From Cognatundibacterium rivi (lineage in GTDB: Bacteria > Pseudomonadota > Gammaproteobacteria > Burkholderiales > Burkholderiaceae_D): a DNA stretch of 64,000 bases. Positions 35,037 to 43,867 of this stretch are shown here, piece by piece. The notes beneath the pieces are model-generated. The model was not told the DNA's origin and ran no database searches. It saw only the letters and a list, made by a program, of their open reading frames with translations. Position 1 is the stretch's first letter; each line of letters begins with the position of its first letter. Location: assembly GCF_018139565.1 (NCBI RefSeq), contig NZ_JAGSPK010000002.1, positions 434,001-498,000 of the forward strand, read 5' to 3'. The translations under genes and the position numbers were made by a program.

Positions 35037-36038
35037 ATGAAAAATTTAGAACTGATATTGCCGTTCAGCATTCCCCCGTCCGGACTGGAAAATGACCTGC
35101 TTAAAGCGATGCAGACGCCTGCATTGGCAACTTTAATTGCATTTGCAAAGCGCATGCCAATCACGGCCATTGATCCATTTTCCAAAGCACTGATCCATGA
35201 ATATTTGCTGGCAGACGAACTGCAGGGCGCACACGACTGCGACCCGCCAGTCACGTTAAACCGTATGCAGGACATGGGTTTGCAACTAACTGAGGGACGT
35301 TGGTTCACGCTGCAACCGGTGCATATTCATATCGCCCGCGATCATTTAGTGCTGACCGACCAACGACGACTCGACATTTCCGAACCAGAGTCACGCGTCT
35401 TGTTTGACATTGCAAAAACAGCGGCCGACGAAGCAGGTATGACTCTGCAGTATGGCGATGCATCTACCTGGTTTCTGCGCGCGGATGGCTGGGCTGGCTT
35501 AAAAACAGCCAGTGCCGACGCGGCCTGCGGCCACAATGTCGATATCTGGATGCCGGATGGTGAACACGCCAGAGCGTGGCGCAAACTGCAAAATGAAATT
35601 CAGATGCTGTGGTTCACCCACACTCTGAACGATGAGCGTGAAGCGCTGGGTAAAAAAGTCATCAACTCAGTCTGGCTATCTGGTGGTGCCGGCACATTGA
35701 TGAGGCAAAACAAACCGACACATACAGCACATTCATTTGGTGACTTACTTACTGGTTCAGATGCAAGCTCCACAGACGTCGTATGCGTCTTACTTGAACA
35801 GTTAACCGAATCCGCGATTAACAGCGATTGGGGACAATGGCTGTCGCAGATACAGACACTGGAAAACGAATGGTTTGCGCCTGTACTCGCTGCATTAAAA
35901 AACCGCCAGCTCGACAGCGTCACGCTGTTTTGCTCTGATGCACATCGGCTAGCCAGCTTCAGGTTGACGCCGTGGTCGCTGCGTCAATTCTGGATCAAAC
36001 CCAGCCTGCAAGCACTTTTCACATTGAAACCAGCATGA
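35037..36038 (+). CDS. Conserved RpfE-like protein upstream of recJ
   Basis: A 333-residue, probably cytoplasmic protein. I recognise it only loosely. Homologues sit next to recJ in beta- and gammaproteobacteria and have been called RpfE-like or phosphoglycerate-mutase-like proteins. Visible traits are PFSIPPS near the N-terminus, LLADELQGAHDCDPPVTLNRMQDMGL, GRWFTLQPVHIHIARDHLVL and NSVWLSGGG-like NSVWLSGGAGTL. I see no signal peptide and no catalytic motif that I can name. TACAAT at 35023-35028 is a possible -10 box only eight bases ahead of ATG, which implies a very short leader. The stop overlaps the recJ start (ATGA). Confidence 0.7.
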   Translation: MKNLELILPFSIPPSGLENDLLKAMQTPALATLIAFAKRMPITAIDPFSKALIHEYLLADELQGAHDCDPPVTLNRMQDMGLQLTEGRWFTLQPVHIHIARDHLVLTDQRRLDISEPESRVLFDIAKTAADEAGMTLQYGDASTWFLRADGWAGLKTASADAACGHNVDIWMPDGEHARAWRKLQNEIQMLWFTHTLNDEREALGKKVINSVWLSGGAGTLMRQNKPTHTAHSFGDLLTGSDASSTDVVCVLLEQLTESAINSDWGQWLSQIQTLENEWFAPVLAALKNRQLDSVTLFCSDAHRLASFRLTPWSLRQFWIKPSLQALFTLKPA

Positions 36039-37726
36039 CACGCATTACCACCCGCCCCTATTCCCTGCGCGAATCGGAAATGCTGCGACAAAGCGGCATG
36101 CATCCCGTACTGGCGCGTCTTTATGCGGCGCGTGGCGTGCACAGCGCAACGGAGCTGAGTACAGAATTAAGTGCCATGTTGCCGCCGTCAGGCTTATTGC
36201 AGATAGAAAAAGCAGCGGTCTTTCTGGCAGACGCGATCGCTGCACGTAAGAAGCTGGTAATCGTTGCCGACTATGACTGCGATGGCGCGACGGCCTGCGC
36301 GGTCGCCATTCGCGGCTTACGTATGCTGGACGCGAATGTTGATTACATCGTGCCGAATCGTTTTGAATACGGCTATGGCCTGACACCCGAAATCGTCGCG
36401 CTGACCATACGCGAAAAATCACCGGATATCATTGTCACCGTTGACAATGGCATTGCCAGTGTTGACGGCGTTGCCGCAGCGCAGGCGCAGGGTATCGCCG
36501 TCCTTGTGACCGATCATCATTTACCCGGTGAGCAGTTGCCCGATGCCGAAGTGATCGTCAATCCGAATCAACCCGATTGCTCTTTCAGCAGTAAGCATCT
36601 GGCGGGTGTCGGCGTGATGTTTTATGTGTTACTCGCACTGCGGGCAGAATTACGCAAACGCGGCGTATTTGACCAGCAACACCAGCCCAAGCTTGATACC
36701 TTGCTTGATCTGGTTGCGCTGGGCACGGTTGCCGACGTAGTGCAACTTGATGCGAATAATCGTATTCTCGTTGCGCAAGGCCTTAAACGCATGCGAGCAG
36801 GACGTGTTTGCGCGGGCATAGCAGCTTTATTCCGGGTCGCAGGTCGCGAACCGCGCAACGCCAGCCCTTTTGATCTGGGCTTTGCGCTTGGCCCGCGCTT
36901 AAATGCCGCAGGCCGTCTTGCCGATATGTCGCTGGGCATAGAATGCCTGACCACCGATGATGAAGGCCGCGCCTGGCAAATTGCGCAAGAACTCAATAGC
37001 ATCAATGCCGAACGCAAAGACATAGAGCGCGACATGCAAGACGTCGCGATGCTGCATCTCGATCAGTTTGAGCCAGCAACCAGCCATACGATTACCGTTT
37101 TTGACGAAAGCTGGCATCAGGGCGTGATCGGCATTGTCGCCTCGCGACTCAAAGATAAGTTTTATCGGCCGACGATTACTTTCGCGCCCGGTGACGATGG
37201 CCTGATCAAAGGTTCGGGCCGCTCCATTCCAGGCTTTCACTTGCGTGACGCGCTTGATCTTGTTTCAAAACATTCCCCGACCTTGATACAAAAATTTGGC
37301 GGACACGCAATGGCAGCGGGATTGACCTTACGACACGACGATTTACCGGCATTCCAGCAAGCGTTTGAAGCCGTAGGAAAAAGCTGGTTGCAACATCATC
37401 AACTGGAACGCATCATAGAAACCGATGGCGCACTCGAAGAAGCCTATTTCAGCACCGACTTTATCGCCTTAATGGACAGTCAGGTCTGGGGTCAGGGTTT
37501 TCCGCCACCGGTGTTTTGCGATGACTTTAAACTGATCTCGCAACGTATTCTGAAAGAGCGTCATTTAAAACTGGTGCTGGAAAAAAATGGTGTTCGTTAT
37601 GACGCGATCTGGTTTGGTCATACCGACAATCTGAGCGAACATGTGCATGTCGCATTCCGCCTGGATGCCAATGAATACAACGGCGTCACCAGAGTTCAGT
37701 TACTGATCGAGCATATTGAGTGCTGA
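36035..37726 (+). CDS. recJ: Single-stranded-DNA-specific 5'-3' exonuclease RecJ
   Basis: This 563-residue nuclease degrades single-stranded DNA in RecF-pathway recombination, mismatch repair and base excision repair. The DHH domain has VIVADYDCDGATACA, IVTVDNGIAS and LVTDHHLPG. The DHHA1 domain has GFHLRDALDLVSK and KFGGHAMAAGLTL, and an OB-fold-like region ends the protein. The length is near E. coli RecJ (577). ATG at 36035 overlaps the stop of the RpfE-like gene; an upstream GTG at 35972 lies inside that gene and adds no family sequence. The 3' end overlaps the convergent hydrolase gene by 31 bases. Confidence 0.94.
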   Translation: MTRITTRPYSLRESEMLRQSGMHPVLARLYAARGVHSATELSTELSAMLPPSGLLQIEKAAVFLADAIAARKKLVIVADYDCDGATACAVAIRGLRMLDANVDYIVPNRFEYGYGLTPEIVALTIREKSPDIIVTVDNGIASVDGVAAAQAQGIAVLVTDHHLPGEQLPDAEVIVNPNQPDCSFSSKHLAGVGVMFYVLLALRAELRKRGVFDQQHQPKLDTLLDLVALGTVADVVQLDANNRILVAQGLKRMRAGRVCAGIAALFRVAGREPRNASPFDLGFALGPRLNAAGRLADMSLGIECLTTDDEGRAWQIAQELNSINAERKDIERDMQDVAMLHLDQFEPATSHTITVFDESWHQGVIGIVASRLKDKFYRPTITFAPGDDGLIKGSGRSIPGFHLRDALDLVSKHSPTLIQKFGGHAMAAGLTLRHDDLPAFQQAFEAVGKSWLQHHQLERIIETDGALEEAYFSTDFIALMDSQVWGQGFPPPVFCDDFKLISQRILKERHLKLVLEKNGVRYDAIWFGHTDNLSEHVHVAFRLDANEYNGVTRVQLLIEHIEC

Positions 37727-38382
37727 CTTAGCAAAAACTGCACGACGGCATCCGCTGCCAGCGCCAAGTTTTCTGCTGATGCATGTGGAAGTAACTGCAT
37801 ATCCGGCGTATGAATTTGCAGCAGATGATCACCGCGCAGCAGCCTCAAAGTGAGGTTTGCTGCCGCCTGATCCATAATACGGTGCAGACTCGCAACCGTG
37901 CAATGAGGATCATTGTCGCCGCAGACGATCTGCAAAGGGCGGGTTTCTGCGAGCAGACCTGGATAATGTGTCGCACTGACATCGCACAGCTTCCCATCCT
38001 GCATTTCATCGAATAAAGGCGTTATCAGCACGCCGCTTTTCAATTCTGCGTCGTCGCGCAATGCCTGCCAGGCAATAATGCTGCCAAATGATTTTCCGAC
38101 GACATGCACTTGCGCTGGCAATACGCGTGATTCTGCCCGTAACTGCCCTATTACTTCTTTTAGCTGTTGCAACTCATCCTGTAATGCGGATGATGGCTGG
38201 CCGGCGAGCGGATCGCTTTCGTAGAAACGCCAGTTAAAACGACCTACCGCAAATCCTGCTGCGACCGCCTTATCCGCCAGCAAGCTGAATAACTCCCTGT
38301 GCATGGCATAACGCAATCCCGGGGCAATCACGATTGCAGGAAAAGGACCGCTACCAGCAGGAAAATCGACGACATAAGTCAT
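37696..38382 (-). CDS. Alpha/beta hydrolase (KANL3/Tex30-like)
   Basis: A 228-residue cytoplasmic alpha/beta hydrolase. The likely nucleophile is the serine of VVGKSFGSIIAW, a GxSxG elbow with Lys at the variable position. An oxyanion segment VIAPGLRYAMHREL comes early. CGDNDPHC probably holds the acid, and GDHLL the catalytic histidine. This arrangement resembles the KANL3/Tex30 group, whose bacterial substrates are unknown. Its end overlaps recJ by 31 bases in convergent orientation. No strong ribosome binding site is seen ahead of ATG at 38382. Confidence 0.8.
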   Translation of the reverse strand: MTYVVDFPAGSGPFPAIVIAPGLRYAMHRELFSLLADKAVAAGFAVGRFNWRFYESDPLAGQPSSALQDELQQLKEVIGQLRAESRVLPAQVHVVGKSFGSIIAWQALRDDAELKSGVLITPLFDEMQDGKLCDVSATHYPGLLAETRPLQIVCGDNDPHCTVASLHRIMDQAAANLTLRLLRGDHLLQIHTPDMQLLPHASAENLALAADAVVQFLLSQHSICSISN

Positions 38383-38408
38383 GTTTCTATCGTTTTAGAT
38401 TTAATTGA

Positions 38409-38465
38409 TTTTGACTAAGTTTTGACTAATTTTCAATTAAATAGTAACTTAGTTTTGGAAACTAA
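38409..38465. repeat. AT-rich direct and inverted repeats upstream of the M61 peptidase gene
   Basis: TTTTGACTAA occurs twice, 11 bases apart (38409-38418 and 38420-38429), and a third weaker unit follows. TTAGTTT-TGG-AAACTAA (38449-38465) is a perfect inverted repeat with seven-base arms. The 184-base gap lies between divergent genes, so these may be regulator sites for either. Confidence 0.5.
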
Positions 38466-38566
38466 TTTTCATTTATGCAGTCCATGTATTGATAGGTAAC
38501 CAATATTACCCAAGTCAAAAACAAAAAAGATCCTCAACGACCTGAAAGACGAAAAGAACCAATTAC

Positions 38567-40606
38567 ATGAGATTGCCCGCCAGCAAATCATTATCATCAG
38601 CGACCGCACTGCTCGCACTCATCGCTCCAATCGTCGCACCGCTATTCAGCGGTTTCGTCATAGCGAATGGCGCTCTTGCAGCGACAGAAAACGCCGCCGC
38701 TGACAAGACTCAGGTCAACACAGGGAAATCTGCCGACGATAAAGCTTATCCGGGCGTCGTGCAACTGATCGTTGATGCCAGCGATCTGGACAGGAAAATT
38801 TTTAACATCCGCGCCAGTATTCCGGTACAGGCGGGCCCGCTGACACTGTATTTCCCCGAATGGCTGCCAGGCAAACATGGCACCAACGGTGCATTGAACC
38901 AGCTCGCAGGGCTGCGTTTCAGCGGCAACCAGCAGGTGATCGCATGGAAGCGTGATCCATTGAATATGTATGCGTTTCACCTACAGATTCCTGCGGGGGT
39001 CAGTCAGCTCAATGCGGAATATCAGTTCCTGTCACCGACGGATGATAAATTCGGACGCGTTACGATGACGCCGGAAATCATCGGTGTGCAATGGAATAAT
39101 ATGATTTTGTATCCGGCGGGCGCAGCGTCTGACCAGATACACATTCAGCCCACCCTGATTTTGCCAACCGGATTTCAATTCGGCAGCGCACTGGAGCTTG
39201 CAGAACAACATGAGAAGCTGAGCCCAAGTCAAAATCAAAGTCAAAGTCAAAGTCAAAGTCAAAGTCAAAGTCAAAACGAGTTTCAGTTCAAGCCCGTTAC
39301 GCTGGAACAATTGGTCGATTCGCCAGTCTTTGCAGGAAAGTATTTCAAACGTTTTGATCTCAATCCCGGTGCAAAAATACCGGTACACCTGAATGTGGTA
39401 GCGGATAAACCTGAATCGCTGAATGCCACGCCGGAACAAATCGCTGCGCATCAGGTGCTGGTGCAGCAAGCGACTATCCTGTTCGGCTCACAACATTATC
39501 ACCATTACGATTTTTTACTGTCTCTCAGCGATGAATTTTCAGGTATCGGGCTTGAACATCACCAGTCCAGCGAAAATGGCGTGCGCCCCGGTTATTTCAG
39601 CGACTGGACAAAAAAATCCAGCGGTCGCGATTTGCTCGCGCATGAATACACGCATTCATGGAACGGAAAATTCCGCCGCCCCGCAGATCTGCTGACGCCG
39701 CACTTCAACACACCAATGCAGGATAGTCTGTTGTGGGTGTATGAGGGGCAGACTCAGTACTGGGGCTATGTGTTGGCGGCACGTTCGGGACTAATGAAGC
39801 AGGAACACATCCGCGACGTGCTGGCAAACGTGGCAGCTTATTACGATCATCAGAGCGGACGCAGCTGGCGCAATCTACAGGACACGACTAATAATCCCGT
39901 GTTTGTGAACCGTCGCGGTCAGGCCTGGAGTGATTATCAGCGGGATGAAGATTATTACCGCGAAGGCGCCTTACTCTGGCTGGAAATTGACGCACAGTTG
40001 CGCGCACTTTCGCAAGAAAAACGCTCGCTGAATGATTTTGCCAGCAAGTTTTTTGGTGTCAACGACGGCAGTACCACGCCGCTCAGCTACCAGTTGAACG
40101 ATATTATCCGCACTCTCAATGACATACAGCCATTTGACTGGGGACATTTCCTGCAAGAGCGTGTCGAAGGCTTGCAAAGCAAAACCCCAACCGCGAGTCT
40201 GGAACTGGCTGGCTGGAAACTGGTCTACACCGAGAAGCCGTCTGAGTATGCAAAAGCAAGCGAAGATGCGTCACACGATAATGACTTTCTGTATTCCCTT
40301 GGATTCAGTCTGGATAAAACCGGCAAGATCAGCCGATTGCTATTCAACAGCCCAGCGGGAAAAGCGAATATTTTGAGCGGCAGCGTGATCATCGCGGTTA
40401 ATGGCAAAAGCTATAAAGCAGAGGCGCTGAAATCAGCGATCACCAATGCCAAGACGCAAAAGCAAGCAATTGAGCTGATCGTCAGACATGGCGACTACTA
40501 CCGGACGATCAGACTCGATTATTTTGAAGGATTAAAATACCCGGCATTAGTACGGAATAATCTTATTCCAGACCGGCTATCGAAAATACTCACGCCGTTA
40601 AAATGA
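38567..40606 (+). CDS. Exported M61 glycyl-aminopeptidase-like protease with PDZ domain
   Basis: A 679-residue zinc peptidase of family M61. A long N-terminus with a hydrophobic stretch and ALAAT suggests a signal peptide. An N-terminal beta domain is followed by the catalytic domain with LLAHEYTHSWNGKFRRP, where H359 and H363 bind zinc and the Glu is catalytic. WVYEGQTQYWG supplies the third ligand. A PDZ domain lies near residues 570-660 (GLSLDKTGKI... is seen as GFSLDKTGKISRLLFNSPA). A run of Ser-Gln dipeptides at residues ~221-236 is coded by hexamer repeats. Family members prefer substrates with glycine or alanine at the N-terminus. Confidence 0.9.
   Translation: MRLPASKSLSSATALLALIAPIVAPLFSGFVIANGALAATENAAADKTQVNTGKSADDKAYPGVVQLIVDASDLDRKIFNIRASIPVQAGPLTLYFPEWLPGKHGTNGALNQLAGLRFSGNQQVIAWKRDPLNMYAFHLQIPAGVSQLNAEYQFLSPTDDKFGRVTMTPEIIGVQWNNMILYPAGAASDQIHIQPTLILPTGFQFGSALELAEQHEKLSPSQNQSQSQSQSQSQSQNEFQFKPVTLEQLVDSPVFAGKYFKRFDLNPGAKIPVHLNVVADKPESLNATPEQIAAHQVLVQQATILFGSQHYHHYDFLLSLSDEFSGIGLEHHQSSENGVRPGYFSDWTKKSSGRDLLAHEYTHSWNGKFRRPADLLTPHFNTPMQDSLLWVYEGQTQYWGYVLAARSGLMKQEHIRDVLANVAAYYDHQSGRSWRNLQDTTNNPVFVNRRGQAWSDYQRDEDYYREGALLWLEIDAQLRALSQEKRSLNDFASKFFGVNDGSTTPLSYQLNDIIRTLNDIQPFDWGHFLQERVEGLQSKTPTASLELAGWKLVYTEKPSEYAKASEDASHDNDFLYSLGFSLDKTGKISRLLFNSPAGKANILSGSVIIAVNGKSYKAEALKSAITNAKTQKQAIELIVRHGDYYRTIRLDYFEGLKYPALVRNNLIPDRLSKILTPLK
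39227..39274 (+). repeat. Hexanucleotide tandem repeat AGTCAA inside the M61 gene
   Basis: Eight units of AGTCAA, the second varied to AATCAA, code for a Ser-Gln run in a loop of the N-terminal beta domain. Unit changes would keep the reading frame. Confidence 0.93.
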
Positions 40607-40727
40607 TCGGTAGCTTATGCGAATATCAGATGCGACCGATCACTAAAACCCCATCTGTTTATTTCTATCGCAGCCGTAAGGCGACGATATTTTTCTAGTT
40701 CCACCCACCGACAGGAGATCACCAAAA

Positions 40728-42800
40728 GTGAAAACTCAAGCAATTAAAACACCAACATTCAAAGCGCAAGTATTGAGCGCCATTGCATTACTGATCGCTG
40801 GGGCTGCCAGTGCATCTGCGGCAGAACCTGCCAAAGTCGCGAGCTTGCAGTCGGGTATTGACGTTCAGTACAACGACAAATCCGTCAAACCGCAGGAAGA
40901 CTTTTACCGTCACGTCAATGGCACCTGGCTGAAAAATGCCCAGATCCCATCAGATCGTTCTTCTGCCGGTGCGTTCATGGATTTGCGTGAAGCAGTTGTG
41001 CCACGTCTGCATGCCATCATCGATGGTCTGGCAAAAGCCAAGAATGCCAGCGGATCAGATGCGCAAAAAATCAGCGATCTGTACGCCAGCTTCATGGATA
41101 TGAAAAGCATAGAAGCCGCTGGTCTGAAGCCATTGCAGGCGGATTTTGCCAAAATCGATGCGCTGACCGATAAAAAGCAAATTCCAGCGTTGATGGCGTG
41201 GCTGAATCGCATCAGCGTAACTGCACCTTACGATATTCAGGTGCATCAGGATAATAAAGATTCGACCAAATACGTGCTCGACATCGGTCAATCCGGTCTG
41301 GCTTTGCCTGACCGTGATTACTACCTGAAAGACGACGATGCCAAACTGAAAGATACGCGCGCCAAATATCTGAAGCATATCGAAACGATGCTGACGATGT
41401 CGGGCGACAAAGAAGCCGCAAAAAATGCGGCGGCGATTCTGGCATTTGAAACAGAACTCGCGAAAGTACAATGGACCAAAGTCGATTTGCGCGACCCGAT
41501 CAAGGCTTACAATAAAGTTGAGATCAGTAAAATCAATGAACTCACTGCAGGCTACGACTGGAATGCGTATCTGAAAGAACTCGGCGTCACCGGCAAAATT
41601 GATTATGTGATTGTCGGTCAGCCAAGCTATCTGGTCGGTATGAACAAGGTATTGCAGGAAACCTCGCTCGACAGCATCAAAGCCTACTTCAAATGGCATT
41701 TACTGAGCTCGGTTGCGAGCCAGTTGCCTAAGCAATACAGCGACGAGAATTTCGCATTCTTTTCAAAAACACTACGCGGCGTTCCTGAGCAGGAAATCCG
41801 CTGGAAACGCGGTGTACGTCTGGTCGATTCCGGCATGGGCGAAAGCTTAGGCAAACTGTATGTGACGAAATACTTCCCTGCTGACAGTAAAGCAAAAATG
41901 GAAAAGCTGGTCGCGAATCTGTTGTTAGCGTACAAGGAAAGTATCGATACGCTGGACTGGATGAGCCCTGAAACGAAGAAAGAAGCACAGGCAAAGCTGG
42001 CGACATTTATGCCTAAAATCGGCTATCCGAATAAGTGGAAAGATTACTCCGCGCTGCAAATCACCAAAGGCGATGCGGTCGGCAATCTGCGTGCTATCCG
42101 TAGTTTCGCTGCACAAACCGAACTCAATAAACTCGGCAAACCGATTGACCGCGACGAATGGGGCATGACACCGCAAACCGTGAATGCGTATTACAACCCA
42201 GAGATGAACGAAATCGTCTTCCCGGCTGCGATCCTGCAACCACCGTTCTTCAACCCGAAAGCAGACGATGCCGTGAATTACGGTGGTATCGGCACCGTCA
42301 TCGGGCATGAAATCAGTCATGGTTTCGATGATCAGGGTGCACAATATGATGGCGCGGGTAATCTGCGTGACTGGTGGACAAAAGAAGATCACGTTAAGTT
42401 CGCTGCGAAAACAGCAGCACTGGTCAAACAGTACAATGCGTTCAGCCCGGTTCCCGGCTACAACGTCAATGGTGAACTGACGCTGGGTGAAAATATCGCG
42501 GATAATTCCGGTCTGGCGATTTCTTACAAAGCCTATCAGTTGTCGCTTGGCGGCAAACCTGCGCCAGTCATCAACGGTTTAACCGGCAACCAGCGTTTCT
42601 TCACTGGTTTTGGTCAGGTCTGGCGTGGCAAGTTGCGCGAACAGGAAGCAATTATCCGCATCAAGACTGACCCGCACTCCCCTGGCGAATTCCGCGCCAA
42701 TGGCTCGCTGCGTAACATGACACCGTTCTATCAGTCGTTCGGCGTGAAAGAAGGCGACAAGATGTATCTGCCGCCAGCAGAACGCGTGACGATCTGGTAA
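40728..42800 (+). CDS. Exported M13-family (neprilysin/PepO-like) zinc metallopeptidase
   Basis: A 690-residue endopeptidase of family M13. A signal peptide (hydrophobic LSAIALLIAGAASASAA) is followed by PQEDFYRHVNGTWLKN, the family start. The catalytic region has NAYYNPEMNEIVFPAAILQP, GTVIGHEISHGFDDQG (zinc ligands H527 and H531) and LGENIADNSGLAISY (third ligand Glu). It ends LPPAERVTIW, as family members do, with Trp at the C-terminus. The start is GTG at 40728 with AGGAGA nine bases ahead. It probably cleaves peptides in the periplasm or outside the cell. A strong terminator follows. Confidence 0.93.
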   Translation: MKTQAIKTPTFKAQVLSAIALLIAGAASASAAEPAKVASLQSGIDVQYNDKSVKPQEDFYRHVNGTWLKNAQIPSDRSSAGAFMDLREAVVPRLHAIIDGLAKAKNASGSDAQKISDLYASFMDMKSIEAAGLKPLQADFAKIDALTDKKQIPALMAWLNRISVTAPYDIQVHQDNKDSTKYVLDIGQSGLALPDRDYYLKDDDAKLKDTRAKYLKHIETMLTMSGDKEAAKNAAAILAFETELAKVQWTKVDLRDPIKAYNKVEISKINELTAGYDWNAYLKELGVTGKIDYVIVGQPSYLVGMNKVLQETSLDSIKAYFKWHLLSSVASQLPKQYSDENFAFFSKTLRGVPEQEIRWKRGVRLVDSGMGESLGKLYVTKYFPADSKAKMEKLVANLLLAYKESIDTLDWMSPETKKEAQAKLATFMPKIGYPNKWKDYSALQITKGDAVGNLRAIRSFAAQTELNKLGKPIDRDEWGMTPQTVNAYYNPEMNEIVFPAAILQPPFFNPKADDAVNYGGIGTVIGHEISHGFDDQGAQYDGAGNLRDWWTKEDHVKFAAKTAALVKQYNAFSPVPGYNVNGELTLGENIADNSGLAISYKAYQLSLGGKPAPVINGLTGNQRFFTGFGQVWRGKLREQEAIIRIKTDPHSPGEFRANGSLRNMTPFYQSFGVKEGDKMYLPPAERVTIW

Positions 42801-42840
42801 TCAGCGACCATCCCGCTGCGATACGGCAGCGGTAATTCTA

Positions 42841-42877
42841 AAAAAAGCCGGGTATAGCAATATGCCCGGCTTTTTTT
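42841..42877 (+). terminator. Rho-independent terminator after the M13 gene
   Basis: AAAAAAGCCGGG (42841-42852) pairs with CCCGGC (42865-42870) followed by seven T, around a 12-base loop. Confidence 0.93.
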
Positions 42878-42999
42878 CGTCTGAAGTACCAAGTTTGCGT
42901 ACCTGCGGACATGCACTCACATGGTGTCGCGGCATCGTCGAACTCCGTTTGACAGTGCCCAGCGGGCAGATAAAGACTAAATATGAGCTAAATAATACT

Positions 43000-43066
43000 G
43001 GGGGGAGTATATTTTAAAGCCCTTTATTTATAAGGACATAAAGGCTAAAAACCCAGATACTCCCCT
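43000..43066. repeat. Long imperfect inverted repeat with GGGGAGTAT arms
   Basis: GGGGAGTAT (43002-43010) matches the complement of ATACTCCCC (43057-43065). Inside, AGCC(C)TTTAT pairs with ATAAAGGCT, so the 66-base segment can fold into a long interrupted hairpin. A similar arm lies at 8254-8321. No gene overlaps it. Confidence 0.6.
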
Positions 43067-43079
43067 TCAAATGCATTTT

Positions 43080-43140
43080 TTCAGGGATATTCAGGGATAT
43101 TCAGGGTGATTTCAGCTTAGATTCAGCTTGGCTTCTGCTT
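43080..43140. repeat. Short degenerate tandem repeats (TCAGGGATAT and TTCAGCTT)
   Basis: TCAGGGATAT occurs twice exactly at 43081-43100 and then as TCAGGGTGAT, followed by TTCAGCTTAGA and TTCAGCTTGGC. The array ends at the stop codon of the leftward hypothetical gene. Together with the inverted repeat it fills most of the ~265 gene-free bases after the M13 terminator. Confidence 0.7.
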
Positions 43141-43143
43141 GAT

Positions 43144-43779
43144 TTAGACTATCGCAGAAGCGCCCAGCAAGATAATTCCCGGAATCAGATTGCGTCCATC
43201 TGCACCAAGGTATTCGCGGGTTTCGGCAGGAAAGCTCCACGCCATCATGCCCGCATCCGATGTGCGCAAAGCGGAGATCAACTCCACGATATCATCGGCC
43301 AGTCGTTCGGCTGTCGGCGCACAGCTTGCCCGCAAGTAGACCGGTAAAAATGCGATGCCGCAGGCCGCTGAATCTAAGTCGTTACGGGTATGACTGGCAT
43401 CTTTGACTGCTGACGCCAGAATTCTATTCGCCAGAAAAACAGCCTGCCGTGAACGCAGCGCCAAATATTCCTGTTTCGCCTCGATCAGCTCACCGCCCTG
43501 CGCATCTGAAATCCACAAATCACAGCGCCCTAGCCACTCCTTGGTTGCATGACCGTGCTGGCGGGATTTTCTGGCCTGATATTCTTCCAGTGCCATCCGC
43601 CCTGAACGCCAGGCTGCCTGCGCCAGTACGCCGACATTGCTGCGTTCGGTGTACCAATACGCGGCATCGTCGACTTGCTGCGCGAATTCAACGTGACAAG
43701 CACCCCACGCCTGCAATATCGGTAACCAGGTGGCAAACCTGTCGTGATCCAGAATTTCAGCCCCGACTATCGTCTTCAT
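43144..43779 (-). CDS. Uncharacterised protein, possible PD-(D/E)XK nuclease-like fold
   Basis: A 211-residue soluble protein that I do not recognise. No signal peptide or TM helix. The middle segment reads GRCDLWISDAQGGELIEAKQEYL: an Asp, then nine to ten residues later E-x-K after a hydrophobic strand. This is the spacing of PD-(D/E)XK nucleases, but one motif is weak evidence. A short AGGG precedes ATG at 43779. It follows a membrane protein gene (88-base gap) and a DinG-type helicase gene on the same strand. Confidence 0.7.
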   Translation of the reverse strand: MKTIVGAEILDHDRFATWLPILQAWGACHVEFAQQVDDAAYWYTERSNVGVLAQAAWRSGRMALEEYQARKSRQHGHATKEWLGRCDLWISDAQGGELIEAKQEYLALRSRQAVFLANRILASAVKDASHTRNDLDSAACGIAFLPVYLRASCAPTAERLADDIVELISALRTSDAGMMAWSFPAETREYLGADGRNLIPGIILLGASAIV

Positions 43780-43867
43780 CGTCCCTCACCAATACCTGTT
43801 TTATCTCTCATCATGCGCTGCACAGCGAGCGCCAGTACAGGCAGCGTCATTGCGACATCTGCCCGCT

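Noticed and set aside
37696..37726. 31-base overlap of recJ and the hydrolase as a possible misread end
   Set aside because: Both reading frames end in normal-length proteins; convergent overlaps of this size are common.
39227..39274. Hexamer array as a phase-variation switch
   Set aside because: Six-base units cannot shift the frame, so they alter length only.
43000..43140. CRISPR array
   Set aside because: Units are 10-12 bases, adjacent and degenerate, without spacers, and no cas gene is in the window.
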